Below the pieces are notes generated by a model. The model saw only the letters and a list, made by a program, of their open reading frames with translations. It ran no database searches and had not been told where the DNA came from. A stretch of 64,000 bases of DNA from positions 186,001-250,000 of the forward strand of contig NZ_JALJXV010000002.1 of assembly GCF_024170285.1 (NCBI RefSeq), written 5' to 3'. The translations under genes were made by a program, and so were the position numbers. The stretch comes from Natronocella acetinitrilica. GTDB lineage: Bacteria; Pseudomonadota; Gammaproteobacteria; Nitrococcales; Aquisalimonadaceae. The number at the start of each line of letters is the position of its first letter. The stretch's first letter is position 1. Of the stretch, positions 1 through 9,219 are shown piece after piece.

Positions 1-66
1 CAGAGCCTCGCGACCGCTCTGTGAACCATCGTATGCCATCAGAATACGCCGATAGACGTGAGACAT
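1..66 (-). CDS. Universal stress protein (UspA family), N-terminal fragment
   Basis: This is the first 22 codons of a leftward gene that runs off the left edge. The translation begins MSHVYRRILMAYDGS, which matches the start of UspA-type domains: a short basic lead, a first beta strand (RILMAYDGS) ending in the conserved Asp, and the run into helix 1. UspA-family proteins are small cytoplasmic stress proteins, many of which bind ATP. The rest of the protein lies outside the window, so subfamily and ATP-binding motif cannot be judged. The start codon lies just outside the inverted-repeat element at 75-343, so that element sits where this gene's promoter would be expected. Confidence 0.7.
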   Translation of the reverse strand, partial: MSHVYRRILMAYDGSQSGREAL

Positions 67-74
67 GAGCACTC

Positions 75-343
75 CTAGTGTCCCGAAACAGAAGTTCGTT
101 GCATTGCTGAGCGTCACAGACGCCCCGGAACAAGGCGCAGCCCGCCGGCAAGGGTGACTCCCTTGCCAAGGGATGCAACACCGTACCGGGGCGTCTGTGA
201 CGTTCCCTGCGGGCGCCCCGGAGGCGCGCCCTGGCGGTGTTGGCGCTCTTGCAAAGGGAACGGCCATTCACTGCGAGCGCCGCCTTGCCAGGCCGCGCCT
301 TCGGGGCGCAGAAATGCAGCGAACTTCTGTTTCGGGACACTAG
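75..343. repeat. MITE-like element with 24-bp terminal inverted repeats and nested hairpins
   Basis: The two ends are perfect inverted copies: CTAGTGTCCCGAAACAGAAG plus TTCG at 75-98, and its reverse complement at 320-343. Similarity continues inward with mismatches. Inside are a perfect 17-bp inverted repeat (112-128 with 186-202), a perfect 8-bp hairpin within it (147-154 with 160-167), and a 7-bp pair (201-207 with 256-262). No credible reading frame lies inside. If the outer CTAG is read as a duplicated palindromic target, the remaining terminal repeat starts TGTCCCGAAAC. Palindromic YTAR duplications are known for IS5-type transposases, but no transposase is visible, so a non-autonomous element is inferred. 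Its right end supplies the stop codon of the neighbouring aspartyl protease gene. Confidence 0.7.
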
Positions 344-978
344 TTTGGTACCTCTAGCACCAGTATCTGCCCGGTACTGCGCATCCGCAGCTGCCCCAGA
401 AACGACATCCCCAGCAGCGGCTCGCGGGGAAACGCGCCGTCCAGCACCACGGCAACCACGTCGCGCCGCTCGATGCCGCCCAGACTCACCCGCGGCAGGG
501 TCACCCGATAGCCGGTGGACTCGCCGGATGCCGTGGTCACACGGATCCGCAAGCCCTGACGGTAATCCACCCCGAGACTGCGAGCCAGATCGCCGCTGAT
601 GGCCACGGCAGATGCGCCGGTGTCCACCACGAAGCGCACCGGGACATCATTGATTCGACCATCGGCGCGATACATGCCGGAGCGATCCGGGCTGATGCGC
701 ACGTCCGTTGCGCCGGCGGAGCCCTGAAACGCCCCACCCACGCGATTGGTCAGGCCGAGTTCCAGCCGCTGTCCGTCATGATCGAATACGGCGCCGTCGC
801 TGCTGGCGGACAGTAGACGCATGCCATTCGGCAACACGTCTCCCTCCCGCAACAGGTGGCGATCGCCGTCAAGCTCCACCATGGCCTGACCGCTGAACAA
901 GGCGACCACATGCGGGTACGAGGCAGCACAGGTGGCCCAGGGCAGCACCAGAAACAGAAAGAGGGAAATCCTTGTCAC
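340..978 (-). CDS. Periplasmic retropepsin-like aspartyl protease (clan AA, TIGR02281-like)
   Basis: The protein is about 212 residues. It opens with a signal peptide (MTRISLFLFLVLPWATCAAS) and has a C-terminal retropepsin-like domain with the catalytic VDTGAS motif (Asp about residue 119) followed by a hydrophobic strand and the GMSFLGQL segment near the end. Single-domain bacterial proteases of this kind act as dimers in the periplasm; their substrates are mostly unknown. I chose the GTG at 978 because it places the signal peptide at the N terminus; GTG at 999 is an alternative with a GGACGAG-like ribosome site. The TAG stop comes from the CTAG at the right end of the 75-343 element, so the last residues may have been altered by that insertion. 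Confidence 0.75.
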   Translation of the reverse strand: MTRISLFLFLVLPWATCAASYPHVVALFSGQAMVELDGDRHLLREGDVLPNGMRLLSASSDGAVFDHDGQRLELGLTNRVGGAFQGSAGATDVRISPDRSGMYRADGRINDVPVRFVVDTGASAVAISGDLARSLGVDYRQGLRIRVTTASGESTGYRVTLPRVSLGGIERRDVVAVVLDGAFPREPLLGMSFLGQLRMRSTGQILVLEVPN

Positions 979-1100
979 GCTCCATACCCCACTCGTCACG
1001 CTGTCTCGTCCATTTACGCATGGCCGCCCGACAATGCAAGCGGTTCCCGCCGACCGACACAATGGTATGATGTTGCAAAATCTTGGGAGACCGCATTCAT

Positions 1101-1604
1101 ATGGCCAATCACGTGGTGACGCCGTTCCGGGACCCGGACCATGACCATGGGCTCTGCGTCGACGAAGCGCTGAAGCTCGCCGAGCATAACTGCGCCGTGA
1201 AAGGCGTGCGCCTCACCAGAATTCGCGCCCGTGTGCTCGAGTTGATCTGGCGTCGGCATGAGCCGGTGAAGGCCTACGACCTTCTGGACGAATTGCGCAG
1301 CGAGCGGCGTAGCGCAGCGCCTCCAACCATCTATCGGGCCCTGGATTTTCTCCTCGGAGAAGGGCTGATACACCGAATCGAATCGCTTAACGCCTATGTA
1401 GGCTGTGGCGATCCGGGTCATCCGCACCTCGGCCAGTTCCTGATCTGTCAGCAATGTAATGCAGTGGCGGAGATGAGCGACCCCGACGTGACTTCGCTTT
1501 TGCAGAAAAAGGCCGAGCACCTGGGCTTCAGCGTCAACTGGCAGACCATCGAAATCAATGGCCTTTGTCCGGAATGCCGCGAATCACCACAGGTCAGCGG
1601 CTGA
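1101..1604 (+). CDS. zur: Fur-family transcriptional regulator, Zur-like zinc uptake regulator
   Basis: The product is 167 residues, a normal Fur-family length. The N-terminal winged helix (about 25-95) contains the recognition helix region APPTIYRALDFL. The C-terminal half has HPHLGQFLICQQC (HPH 107-109, Cys116/Cys119) and a second pair CPEC (Cys156/Cys159), the structural zinc site of Fur/Zur proteins. The NHxHxG-type sequence and the Cys pairs favour Zur over Fur. ATG 1101 is preceded by GGGAGA ten bases upstream; an in-frame upstream start at 1083 would overlap that ribosome site. A TATGAT -10-like hexamer lies at 1066-1071 inside AATGGTATGATGTTGC, which resembles the left half of a gammaproteobacterial Zur box, suggesting autoregulation. 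No zinc transporter gene is adjacent. Confidence 0.85.
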   Translation: MANHVVTPFRDPDHDHGLCVDEALKLAEHNCAVKGVRLTRIRARVLELIWRRHEPVKAYDLLDELRSERRSAAPPTIYRALDFLLGEGLIHRIESLNAYVGCGDPGHPHLGQFLICQQCNAVAEMSDPDVTSLLQKKAEHLGFSVNWQTIEINGLCPECRESPQVSG

Positions 1605-1617
1605 CCGATTTAGATGG

Positions 1618-1646
1618 TTGCGACCGACCGCCAAGCAGCCTATGGT
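1618..1646 (+). promoter_or_regulatory. Candidate sigma70 promoter for the tolC-type gene
   Basis: TTGCGA at 1618-1623 and TATGGT at 1641-1646 are separated by exactly 17 bases, and the next gene starts at 1714. Each hexamer matches the consensus at about four of six positions, so this is only a plausible promoter. Confidence 0.35.
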
Positions 1647-1713
1647 CTAATCCACCTGTGCAGCGCGCCCCCTCGCGACTGCAGTGCGTAACAACGACAC
1701 AAGGGCCCAGAAG

Positions 1714-3105
1714 ATGCCGCTTCGCTCCGCCGGAACACTGCGCTCCGTGCTGTTGGCCACCTCGATCGCCTTGCTCGCCTCGCCACTCGCCGCACAGACA
1801 ACGCGCGACCTGTCGGACATGTACAACCTTGCACTGGAGCGGGATCCGGTGCTACAGGCGGCCCGCAACCGCCTGCGCGCCAGCCAGGAGCTCACCCCAC
1901 AGGCCCGCGCGCTGTTCCTGCCAGAGGTCAATCTGGATGCCGAGGCCAATCGGAACTGGGAAACCATCGATGGCACACCGGCGTTCGGTGACCTGGCCGC
2001 ACCGGGTACATCGGACAGCCAGAGTCTGACCTACAATGCCTGGTCGGCCGGCATCTCGCTGACACAACCGCTGTTCCGGATGGAGAGCTTCGCGCTCCGC
2101 GACCAGGCGGCCATCGTGCTTGATCAGTCCAGCCTGCAGTTTGCCGAAGTCCAGCAGGATCTGCTGCTGCGTGTCAGCGAAGCCTATTTCGACGTGCTGC
2201 TGGCCCAGGACCAGGTTGGAACACTTGAGGCGGAACAACGCGCCATCGATACCGAGCTTCGCCGCGCACGGCGGGCTCTGGATGTAGGCACTGGTACCGT
2301 GACCGATGTCAACGAGGCCCAGGCCCGGTTCGACCTGGTGGAGGCCCGCATCCTGCGGGCACGCAACACGCTGACCATCGCGAGGGAAAACCTGCGCCGC
2401 CTCATTGGCGAGCAACCCGGCACGCTGGCAGGCTTGCGCGACGACTTCAGCGCCGAACCGCCGGCACCGACGGACCCCGCCGCCTGGGCGGATCGCGCCG
2501 AGCGCTACAACATCAGCGTTCGCCTGGCACAGCGGGATTTCGATAGAGCCCGTGAGGAAATCCGCGTGCAGCGCGCCGGCCATTATCCCCGGGTCGACTT
2601 CGTGGCCCGCCATGGGCGGAACTACCAGAGCGATTCACAGCAGTTCGACGGCAGCTTCGACACCGAAGTCTCCAGCATCGGCATCCGCCTGCAGATGCCT
2701 CTGTTCGCCGGTGGTGCAACGAGTTCCCAGGTGCGTCAGGCCGAAGCCGAGCGCGACGCTTTTTTTGACGATACGGTGGATGCCCGGCGCCAGGCGGCGC
2801 TGCAGGCAGAGTCCACCTATCTCAATCTTGCCTCGAACCAGCGGGAAATCAGCGCCCTGGAGCAGGCCCTGCGCTCCATCCGCAGCACCGAGGAGTCCAC
2901 TCGTCGCGGCGTCGAGGTGGGCCTGCGCACCACCCTGGACCTGCTCAACGTACAGCGAGACCGCTTCGAGACGGAGCGTGAACTGGCGCAGGCACGCTAC
3001 GAATACCTGCTGAACTACCTGCGCCTGCAGGTCGCCGTGGGCAGCGGGATCGACGGATCCAGCATTGATGACGTCAACTTCTTCCTTACCCGAGACGCCG
3101 ATTAG
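1714..3105 (+). CDS. TolC family outer-membrane channel protein
   Basis: The product is 463 residues with a signal peptide (LLATSIALLASPLAAQ) and two repeated outer-membrane-efflux-protein halves: long helical stretches rich in Ala, Arg and Glu broken by beta-strand segments such as TYNAWSAGISLTQPLF and SSIGIRLQMPLFAGG. The LTQPLF and MPLFAGG strands are characteristic of TolC-family type I secretion/efflux channels. ATG 1714 has AAGGG eight bases upstream; a GTG at 1684 is in frame but would add an unneeded leader. The gene overlaps the next one by 38 bases, so the two are probably co-translated. No membrane-fusion or inner-membrane pump gene is nearby, so its partner must be encoded elsewhere. 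Confidence 0.9.
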   Translation: MPLRSAGTLRSVLLATSIALLASPLAAQTTRDLSDMYNLALERDPVLQAARNRLRASQELTPQARALFLPEVNLDAEANRNWETIDGTPAFGDLAAPGTSDSQSLTYNAWSAGISLTQPLFRMESFALRDQAAIVLDQSSLQFAEVQQDLLLRVSEAYFDVLLAQDQVGTLEAEQRAIDTELRRARRALDVGTGTVTDVNEAQARFDLVEARILRARNTLTIARENLRRLIGEQPGTLAGLRDDFSAEPPAPTDPAAWADRAERYNISVRLAQRDFDRAREEIRVQRAGHYPRVDFVARHGRNYQSDSQQFDGSFDTEVSSIGIRLQMPLFAGGATSSQVRQAEAERDAFFDDTVDARRQAALQAESTYLNLASNQREISALEQALRSIRSTEESTRRGVEVGLRTTLDLLNVQRDRFETERELAQARYEYLLNYLRLQVAVGSGIDGSSIDDVNFFLTRDAD

Positions 3106-4078
3106 CAAACCGCATCGCAGTGCCGCCGCCGCGCTGCTTCTGCTGTTCGGGCTGAGCGGCTGCGCTGTCATGGGCGGCGGCGGCACCGACCCCGGTTTCG
3201 GCGACGAAGCGGTGAGCGTGGAACTGACCGACGTGCCTTTCCACCCTGACGAAGCGCTGTATTGCGGGCCGGCGACGCTGGCCGAGGTGCTGGGTTACAC
3301 CGGCGTTGCGGTGGAGCCGGAGGACCTGGTCGGCGGTCTTTTCATTCCAGAGCGGGAGGGCACGCTGCAGCTGGAAATGATGGCCCAGGCACGACGCCAT
3401 GATCGGGTGCCCTATCGGCTGGACGGCAACGCCGCGACGCTGCTCGAGGAACTGCACGCCGGCAACCCCGTCATTGTCTTTCAGAATCTTGGCCTCGCTA
3501 TCCGTCCGGTGTGGCATTATGCGGTCCTGGTCGGCTACGATGCCGACGCCGAAACGGTCGTACTACGCTCCGGTCCGGACGAAAGGCGTTTGCGAACCAC
3601 GGCCTTTTTCCTCCGCTCCTGGGCACGAGGCGACCGCTGGGCAATCACGGTGACCAAGCCGGATCAGCCTCCGGCAACAGCGCAGCCCGTTCGCTGGCTG
3701 CAGGCTGCGGTCGATCTCGAGCAGACCGGCCGCCTTGCGGCCGCCGCAGCGGCCTACGAGTCAGGACGCGAGCGGTGGCCCGACGCAGTGGGCTTTCATC
3801 TCGGCCTGACCAACCTGCATTACCAGGCTGGCCGTCTCGAGCAGGCGGAAGACGCAGCCCGCCAGGGACTTGCGCAGTCAAATGACGACCAGGGCGTGCT
3901 CTGGAATAATCTCGCCGTCATACTGGCGGATCAGTTCCGCTGGGATGAAGCACGGGCTGCGGCCGGCGAGGCAATGACCGCAGGCGGCGAGTACAGCGAT
4001 GCGTTTCGCCGCACTCTGGCCCGGATCAACTGCCGCGGTGACGAGAACTGCCTGCGGCAGCGACAGACAGCCGACTGA
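3068..4078 (+). CDS. PA2778-type C39-like cysteine peptidase lipoprotein with TPR repeats
   Basis: The protein has about 336 residues. A signal peptide ends in the lipobox LSGC, so it is probably membrane anchored. Residues about 50-200 form a papain-like C39 fold with the catalytic Cys in YCGPATLAEVL and the His in PVWHYAVLVGYD. The rest (about 210-330) holds TPR-like helical pairs. C39 peptidases of ABC exporters cut double-glycine leaders; this stand-alone family, named for P. aeruginosa PA2778, has no demonstrated substrate that I know of. The start overlaps the tolC-type gene by 38 bases, suggesting translational coupling. A paralogue with the same layout is at 30024-31049. ATG 3068 is preferred to TTG 3065. 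Confidence 0.8.
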   Translation: MTSTSSLPETPISKPHRSAAAALLLLFGLSGCAVMGGGGTDPGFGDEAVSVELTDVPFHPDEALYCGPATLAEVLGYTGVAVEPEDLVGGLFIPEREGTLQLEMMAQARRHDRVPYRLDGNAATLLEELHAGNPVIVFQNLGLAIRPVWHYAVLVGYDADAETVVLRSGPDERRLRTTAFFLRSWARGDRWAITVTKPDQPPATAQPVRWLQAAVDLEQTGRLAAAAAAYESGRERWPDAVGFHLGLTNLHYQAGRLEQAEDAARQGLAQSNDDQGVLWNNLAVILADQFRWDEARAAAGEAMTAGGEYSDAFRRTLARINCRGDENCLRQRQTAD

Positions 4079-4091
4079 ACGGAGAACCCTC

Positions 4092-4337
4092 ATGGACAAG
4101 GCAACACGCACCGAACTTGAAGCGGCCGCATTCCGTCATCTCGTGTCACACCTGCGTGAACACACCGATGTACAGAATATCGACCTGATGAACCTGGCCG
4201 GCTTCTGCCGCAACTGTCTCTCGAAATGGTACAAGGCGGCCGCCGAAGAGCGCGGTATCGAGATGGACTACGAAGCGGCCCGCGAGGAAATCTATGGCAT
4301 GACCTACGCCGAGTGGAAAGAGAAGTACCAGAAGTAG
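4092..4337 (+). CDS. DUF1244 family protein
   Basis: This 81-residue cytoplasmic protein is all helical in appearance and carries the family's conserved segment DLMNLAGFCRNCLSKWY with the paired cysteines CRNC, followed by the GMTYAEWKEKYQ end. DUF1244 proteins are widespread in Proteobacteria and of unknown function; the CxxC could bind a metal, but this is inference. It has a strong ribosome site (GGAGAA, 4081) and starts 13 bases after the C39/TPR gene, with the DedA gene two bases downstream, so it is probably part of the same transcript. There are no membrane segments and no sign of truncation. Confidence 0.85.
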   Translation: MDKATRTELEAAAFRHLVSHLREHTDVQNIDLMNLAGFCRNCLSKWYKAAAEERGIEMDYEAAREEIYGMTYAEWKEKYQK

Positions 4338-4339
4338 GC

Positions 4340-4978
4340 ATGGAGATTCTGGATCCCACGGCATTGGCAGCGTTCATCCACGACTATCCGGCGTGGGTGG
4401 CGGCGATCCTGTTCCTGATCGTATTCATGGAGGCGATCATCGGGGTGGGCTACCTGGTACCCGCTGCCACCGTGCTGTTTTCCGTGGGAGCCCTGATCAG
4501 CGCCGGGGCCGTGTCGCCAATTGCGGCGGTGCTGGGCGCCAGTGTCGGCGCCACCATTGGTGGCTCCGCCAGTTACTGGCTCGGCCGGCAGGGCGCAGAC
4601 CGCATACACGGCATGTGGCCATTCCGCACTCGCCCTGCGCTGTTGGAACGGAATCAACGATTCGTGGAACGCCACGGCGGCAAGAGCATTCTGCTCAGCC
4701 GCTTCACCAAGGCGCTACGCCCCACGGTACCCGCCGTTGCCGGGATGCTGGGCATGGAGCCCCTGCGTTTTGCAATCTACAACGTGGTAGGTGCATTCGC
4801 CTGGGCCTGCATCTATCTCGGCGTCGGTGTGGCACTGGGGGCGACGCTGGACTTCAGCCCCGCCCAGGCAATCCAGATCTCGGCATTGCTCCTGACACTG
4901 ACCCTGTTTTTCGGCATCGCCGTGGCCCTCCAGAGACGGCGCAGGCAGGCGGTGGCCGGGGAAGATTCCTCGACCTGA
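4340..4978 (+). CDS. DedA family inner-membrane protein
   Basis: The 212-residue product starts two bases after the DUF1244 stop codon. It has the SNARE-associated/DedA domain: an early hydrophobic helix (VAAILFLIVFMEAII), the segment PAATVLFSVGAL, the conserved SYWLGR stretch, and the F-x-R-x(3)-R-like motif in SRFTKALRPTVPAVAGM, followed by two further membrane segments. DedA proteins are implicated in phospholipid carrier flipping (undecaprenyl phosphate or phosphatidylethanolamine) and membrane homeostasis. Which lipid this one handles cannot be told from sequence. It ends 14 bases from the convergent ttcA gene and I see no clear terminator between them. Confidence 0.88.
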   Translation: MEILDPTALAAFIHDYPAWVAAILFLIVFMEAIIGVGYLVPAATVLFSVGALISAGAVSPIAAVLGASVGATIGGSASYWLGRQGADRIHGMWPFRTRPALLERNQRFVERHGGKSILLSRFTKALRPTVPAVAGMLGMEPLRFAIYNVVGAFAWACIYLGVGVALGATLDFSPAQAIQISALLLTLTLFFGIAVALQRRRRQAVAGEDSST

Positions 4979-4992
4979 GGAGTGCCCGGCTC

Positions 4993-5850
4993 TTACAGTG
5001 CCGGCTCTTCCTCCAGGGGCTTTACCAGACCGACGAACGGGTCCTGCTCGCCGGTGACAGGATCGGGCATATCAGAAGCCACCTTTCCACGCAGACTCTC
5101 GAAGTCGAACTGATCGGTGTCCGCCAGGTGTGACAGGCGGACATTCTGCATGCTTCTGAGAATCATGTTGAGGCGCTTCGGGTCCTCGGCATCCCAGGCC
5201 TGGATCATGCGCTTGATCTCGGCGCGCTTGAGGTTTGCCTGGGAACCGCAGAGATTACAGGGAATGATCGGGAACTCCCGCAGATCGGCATAACGCTGCA
5301 GGTATTTCTCCGGCACGTAGGCCAGGGGTCTTATCACCACGTGACGCCCGTCCTTGCTGCGCAGCTTCGGCGGCATGGTACCCAGCTTGGCGCTGTAGAA
5401 CATGTTGAGAAACAGCGTCTCGATGAGGTCGTCACGATGATGCCCCAGGGCAATCTTGGTAACGCCCATTTCAGCGGCTGCACTGTACAGTGCGCCCCTA
5501 CGCAGCCGTGAGCACAGCGAGCACATGGTCTTGCCCTCGGGCAGCACCCGCTTCACCACGCTGTAGGTGTCCTGCTCCAGGATGCGAAAGGACACGCCCA
5601 GGTTGTCCAGATACTCCGGTAGCACGTGTTCCGGCCAACCCGGCTGCTTCTGGTCCAGGTTCACCGCAATCAGTTCGAAGCGCACCGGCGCCCGCGCCTG
5701 CAACAGGCGCAATACTTCCAGCAAGCCGTAGGAATCCTTGCCACCGGACAGGCACACCATGATCCGGTCGCCATCCTCGATCATGCGATAGTCGCGGATC
5801 GCGTTGGCGGCCAGATAGGTGAGGCGTTTTTCCAGGTTCTTCAGGTTCAT
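4993..5850 (-). CDS. ttcA: tRNA 2-thiocytidine(32) synthetase TtcA
   Basis: The 285-residue protein carries the PP-loop ATP pyrophosphatase motif SGGKDS (35-40) and two CxxC pairs, CSLC (Cys110/Cys113) and CNLC (Cys198/Cys201), which in TtcA help hold a [4Fe-4S] cluster. It also has the [10 protein letters not shown] segment of the family. TtcA thiolates cytidine 32 in certain tRNAs using ATP and sulfur delivered by a cysteine desulfurase. Length and all key residues are intact. The short C-terminal extension is acidic. It is the last gene of the leftward block and faces DedA. Confidence 0.95.
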   Translation of the reverse strand: MNLKNLEKRLTYLAANAIRDYRMIEDGDRIMVCLSGGKDSYGLLEVLRLLQARAPVRFELIAVNLDQKQPGWPEHVLPEYLDNLGVSFRILEQDTYSVVKRVLPEGKTMCSLCSRLRRGALYSAAAEMGVTKIALGHHRDDLIETLFLNMFYSAKLGTMPPKLRSKDGRHVVIRPLAYVPEKYLQRYADLREFPIIPCNLCGSQANLKRAEIKRMIQAWDAEDPKRLNMILRSMQNVRLSHLADTDQFDFESLRGKVASDMPDPVTGEQDPFVGLVKPLEEEPAL

Positions 5851-5929
5851 GGGCGGATCACGCAGTTATCCGGCATCGGGGCCGTGTTTATAACACCGGC
5901 CGGGGCCTGTTCCCAAATCGGGCCCAGGC

Positions 5930-6868
5930 TCAGAAGTCGAGGGTGGTTATCTCGCCATCCACAAGGGACACCGGTCCGATGGCATTATTGCGAAGCTCGT
6001 TGCGAACCGCCGTATCCACGGCATCCGGATCATCGTCCAGGGCCTGGCAGGTCCAGGAGAACTTCCAGTCCCCTGGTGGCAGCCGGGGCGACAGGAACCC
6101 AAGGGATTCGTTGGCAACGAAAGACACCACCGGCTCATTCACACTTCCACTGCCCTGTATGTCCAGCAGGTTGTTGCTTGAGGCATCGGGGGGGTAGACG
6201 TAGACCGCAACATCATCCACCTCGGTGTTGCTGCCACAGGTATTGGGCAGCGTGCCCTGAACGCGCCCGCCACGACCGCCATCGGTGCGCACCGCATAGC
6301 CCGCCGGGCGCATGCTGAAGCGGAGCTGGTCGGCGTCCTCGAAAATCAGCGACGACTGGGTGTGCACCACCAGGGTGATGGTCCGGCTGGTATTGCGACT
6401 GGTGGAAAACTCGACGTTGAAATCGGCGCGATCCTGGAAAAGGGCAAGCGGCAGAAGTCCGGAAATTGCATCATCAACGAAAGACTCGGTGGTACTGAAG
6501 CCATCTCCCAGGGCAAAGATTCGCACCCGCGAGTAATTGCCGCTGGGAACGGTGACGTTGTTCACCAGCAATTCGCCGTCTGCGGTCGAGAACAGGGACA
6601 CGTCCCGTGGGTCCAGGTCGAAGCCGCTGACTCCACCGGACGCGCGGGACAGCTCAACCCGGAACACCGCCAGGACCACGTCGTTCAGCAGCGCCCCCTG
6701 GGAGCCGACGATGCGCAGCGTCAGCGTGCTATCACCGCTGCCACCACCACCATTGTCATCGTCGTCATCCCTGTCGCGGTCGAGAAGATAAAGCTGGCAA
6801 CCGGCCAGCAGAAGGGCCAGGGACATCATGGAAAGCAGGAAACACAGACGCCATCTTGGGCTGGACAT
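5930..6868 (-). CDS. DUF4382-like lipoprotein
   Basis: This 312-residue protein begins with a signal peptide ending in the lipobox LLAGC, then a strongly acidic Asp/Gly linker (about residues 28-46) before a beta-rich domain. The domain contains VFRVELSR, VTVPSGNYSRVRIF and RFSMRPAGYAV, which fit DUF4382 domains: an Ig-like sandwich found in secreted lipoproteins, with the typical opening on what the protein does to a listed value. Function is unknown. The acidic linker suits a high-salt periplasm or surface, but this is inference. Assignment to DUF4382 is by pattern only; another carboxypeptidase-regulatory-like family is possible. Confidence 0.6.
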   Translation of the reverse strand: MSSPRWRLCFLLSMMSLALLLAGCQLYLLDRDRDDDDDNGGGGSGDSTLTLRIVGSQGALLNDVVLAVFRVELSRASGGVSGFDLDPRDVSLFSTADGELLVNNVTVPSGNYSRVRIFALGDGFSTTESFVDDAISGLLPLALFQDRADFNVEFSTSRNTSRTITLVVHTQSSLIFEDADQLRFSMRPAGYAVRTDGGRGGRVQGTLPNTCGSNTEVDDVAVYVYPPDASSNNLLDIQGSGSVNEPVVSFVANESLGFLSPRLPPGDWKFSWTCQALDDDPDAVDTAVRNELRNNAIGPVSLVDGEITTLDF

Positions 6869-6959
6869 GCTTTAGGACATTCCCTGGCTGTAACATGCGC
6901 TGCCAGCCAGTCTAACGCCGCCCGCCCATGCAGGGCGAGCGGCACTTTCTCGACCCGAC

Positions 6960-8903
6960 TCAGACGCGGAACTGGCGCACCTGCCCACGCAACTGCTCGG
7001 CAAGGCGGGCCAGTGAGTCCACTGCCTCGGTGGACTGCACGATACTGCGGGCCGATTGCTCCGCACCGTCATTGATCTCGTGAATGGTGCTGTTGATCTC
7101 CTGGGCCACCGCCGTCTGCTCCTCGGTGGCGCTGGCGATCTGCTGGATCATGTCGTTGATGCGATTAACCGCTGCGGTGATGCCGTCCAGGGCCTCCGCC
7201 GCCTCACCTGCCTGATCGACACTGCGCCGCGCCTGCTCGCCGCTGGCCTGCATCACCTGCACGGCCTCGTCGGCACGGTTCTGGAGCTGATCGATCACCG
7301 CCTGAATCTCGGCAGTTGACTGCTGGGTCCGGCTGGCAAGGGTGCGCACCTCTTCAGCCACCACGGTAAAGCCACGCCCGTTCTCGCCAGCCCGCGCCGC
7401 CTCGATGGACGCATTCAAGGCCAGCAGATTGGTCTGCTCGGCAACGCTGCGGATGACCTGCAGGACCGATCCGATCGTGTCGGTGTCTTTTTTCAGGGCG
7501 GTGATGACCTCGGTGGCGCCAGCCACCCCTTCGGCAAGCTGCTGAATCGCATTGGCGGTTTCGGTGACCACCCGACGACCGGCACCGGCCCGCTCAGTGG
7601 CATGCTCGGCACCATCAGCAGCAGCCTGGGTATTGCGCGCCACCTCTTCGACGGTGGAGGCCATTTCGTTCATGGCCGTCGCCGCATTGTTGATCTGACC
7701 GTGCTGCTGCTGCACACGGTGATCCGTTTCCTGGCTGATCTGGCTGAGTTCCGTGGCAGCGGACGCCAGCTCATCGGAGTAATCACTGATCTGCCCCAGC
7801 ATCTTGCGCAGGTTACCCTGCATGCCGCCGATGGATGCCAGCAGGCTGTCATTGTCACCTTCGCGCACACCCAGGGGCGTGGTCAGATCACCCTGGGCAA
7901 CCAGTTCCACCTTCCTCGCCGCGTCACCCGGGTCACCGCCCAGCGTGCGGGTCACGGAGCGCACGACACCGAGCGCCGCCAGCACGGATACCACCAGGAT
8001 CGCACCGGCAATACCCAGGAGCAGCCAGAGAATATTAAGCACTGCAGCCATGGCTTCATGCTGGTTCACTTCCAGCACCAGGCCCCAGCCCAGCAGCGGA
8101 ATGTCGTTGTAACTCCCCACTACCGGCGTGCCGGCGGCATTGCGGTACAATCCGGTCCCCGTGTCACCAGCGGCCACAGCCACTGCAGCCGCGGTTTCCA
8201 GCACCACATCCGCACCACCGGCGGACTCCACCGGCGTTACTGCCCGGCCGTCACGGTCCAGAAGGTAGATCTCCGACTGACCTTCCAGGCTGAGACCACT
8301 GACGCGCTGCATGATCTGGTCGAGATCCACGGCGCCGCGCATCACGGCAACCACCCGGTTGCCATCACGAATGGGAATGGCGACTGTGCTGACCCGGTTG
8401 CCGGTGGCACGGGACACCACCGGTTGGGAAAAGGTGTCCTGACCGGAAATGGCCTGCTGGAACCAGGCGCGATCGGGCACATTGAAGTTGGCCGCCTCCT
8501 GGGCGGAGAGCACCCGGGCCGCGCCGTCGTAGGAGACACCGGCGATACCCCGGCCATCAGGGCCCACCACGAAGATGGTGTCGTAATGCCCCTGGCTCGC
8601 GGCGATGCGCTCCAACAGGTGATTCAACTGTTCACGATCAAGCTGACGGGCGGCATCGAGGCTCGCCAGGAATCGCATTTCGTCCTGCCGCGACGTCAGC
8701 CAGTCCATGAAGGACTGCGCATTGCCCTCTCCCATGCCCGCCAGCCGGTTTACCACCGCCTGGGTATGGGAGTCACGGTACTGGACATAAACAATAGCGG
8801 TAATCGCCACGATGGAACCAAGCACCAGGGCCACGATCATCAGCGTCAACCGCGTGCCGAACCCCATGCCTGTCGTTTTCCCCGGTCCGTCTGCCTTGCT
8901 CAT
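6960..8903 (-). CDS. Methyl-accepting chemotaxis protein with Cache-type sensor
   Basis: The protein has 647 residues in standard receptor order: a membrane helix near 16-36, a large periplasmic domain (about 40-285) with Cache-type features ([36 protein letters not shown]), a second membrane helix (about 290-312), HAMP, and a cytoplasmic coiled coil with the signalling tip [18 protein letters not shown]. Such receptors control CheA; the ligand is not predictable, though dCache domains often bind amino or organic acids. There is no C-terminal NWETF-type CheR tether; it ends QVRQFRV. No che genes are close, so it is an orphan receptor. The next gene cluster upstream is a catabolic operon, which might share its ligand (speculative). 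Confidence 0.93.
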   Translation of the reverse strand: MSKADGPGKTTGMGFGTRLTLMIVALVLGSIVAITAIVYVQYRDSHTQAVVNRLAGMGEGNAQSFMDWLTSRQDEMRFLASLDAARQLDREQLNHLLERIAASQGHYDTIFVVGPDGRGIAGVSYDGAARVLSAQEAANFNVPDRAWFQQAISGQDTFSQPVVSRATGNRVSTVAIPIRDGNRVVAVMRGAVDLDQIMQRVSGLSLEGQSEIYLLDRDGRAVTPVESAGGADVVLETAAAVAVAAGDTGTGLYRNAAGTPVVGSYNDIPLLGWGLVLEVNQHEAMAAVLNILWLLLGIAGAILVVSVLAALGVVRSVTRTLGGDPGDAARKVELVAQGDLTTPLGVREGDNDSLLASIGGMQGNLRKMLGQISDYSDELASAATELSQISQETDHRVQQQHGQINNAATAMNEMASTVEEVARNTQAAADGAEHATERAGAGRRVVTETANAIQQLAEGVAGATEVITALKKDTDTIGSVLQVIRSVAEQTNLLALNASIEAARAGENGRGFTVVAEEVRTLASRTQQSTAEIQAVIDQLQNRADEAVQVMQASGEQARRSVDQAGEAAEALDGITAAVNRINDMIQQIASATEEQTAVAQEINSTIHEINDGAEQSARSIVQSTEAVDSLARLAEQLRGQVRQFRV

Positions 8904-9219
8904 TCTTGTCGTCCCCTTGTTGACCTGTCTGTCAGAACATTCCCGGAACGCAGGCCTGCCTCCGGTGGCAGCGGAGCCAGCACCGGAAGACGCCAGCCGG
9001 CGATTGTCGTCGGCTGGACACTGGAGGCATGGGTCGAGAGGCGATCCGCAGGGCCTGTTGCCGGCCTTCTGAAGTGCGGATTGTGTTCTTGCCCGGATTG
9101 TGGTCTCCGGGCTCCACGAAGCTCAATAGAGGCAGTCCGGAATTGCGACGGGATTCACCAAAGCATCCGTCGAACCCGGAACTGCCTCACAATCAGGGAC
9201 GTGGAGGAATCTTCAATCC
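8904..9219. other. Non-coding stretch between amidase and chemoreceptor genes
   Basis: I see no plausible gene in these 316 bases. They hold the upstream region of the chemoreceptor (GGGGAC ribosome site just before 8903) and the 3' end of the catabolic operon. A perfect 8-bp inverted repeat, GAGGCAGT at 9129-9136 and ACTGCCTC at 9181-9188, could form a long-looped hairpin, but it lacks a T-run and its role is unclear. Confidence 0.4.

Noticed and set aside
1014-1520. Antisense frame across the zur gene
   Set aside because: Complement of the Zur-like gene; no ribosome site or domain.
9129-9188. Terminator for the catabolic operon from the GAGGCAGT inverted repeat
   Set aside because: The loop is about 44 bases and there is no T-run; recorded only as an inverted repeat.
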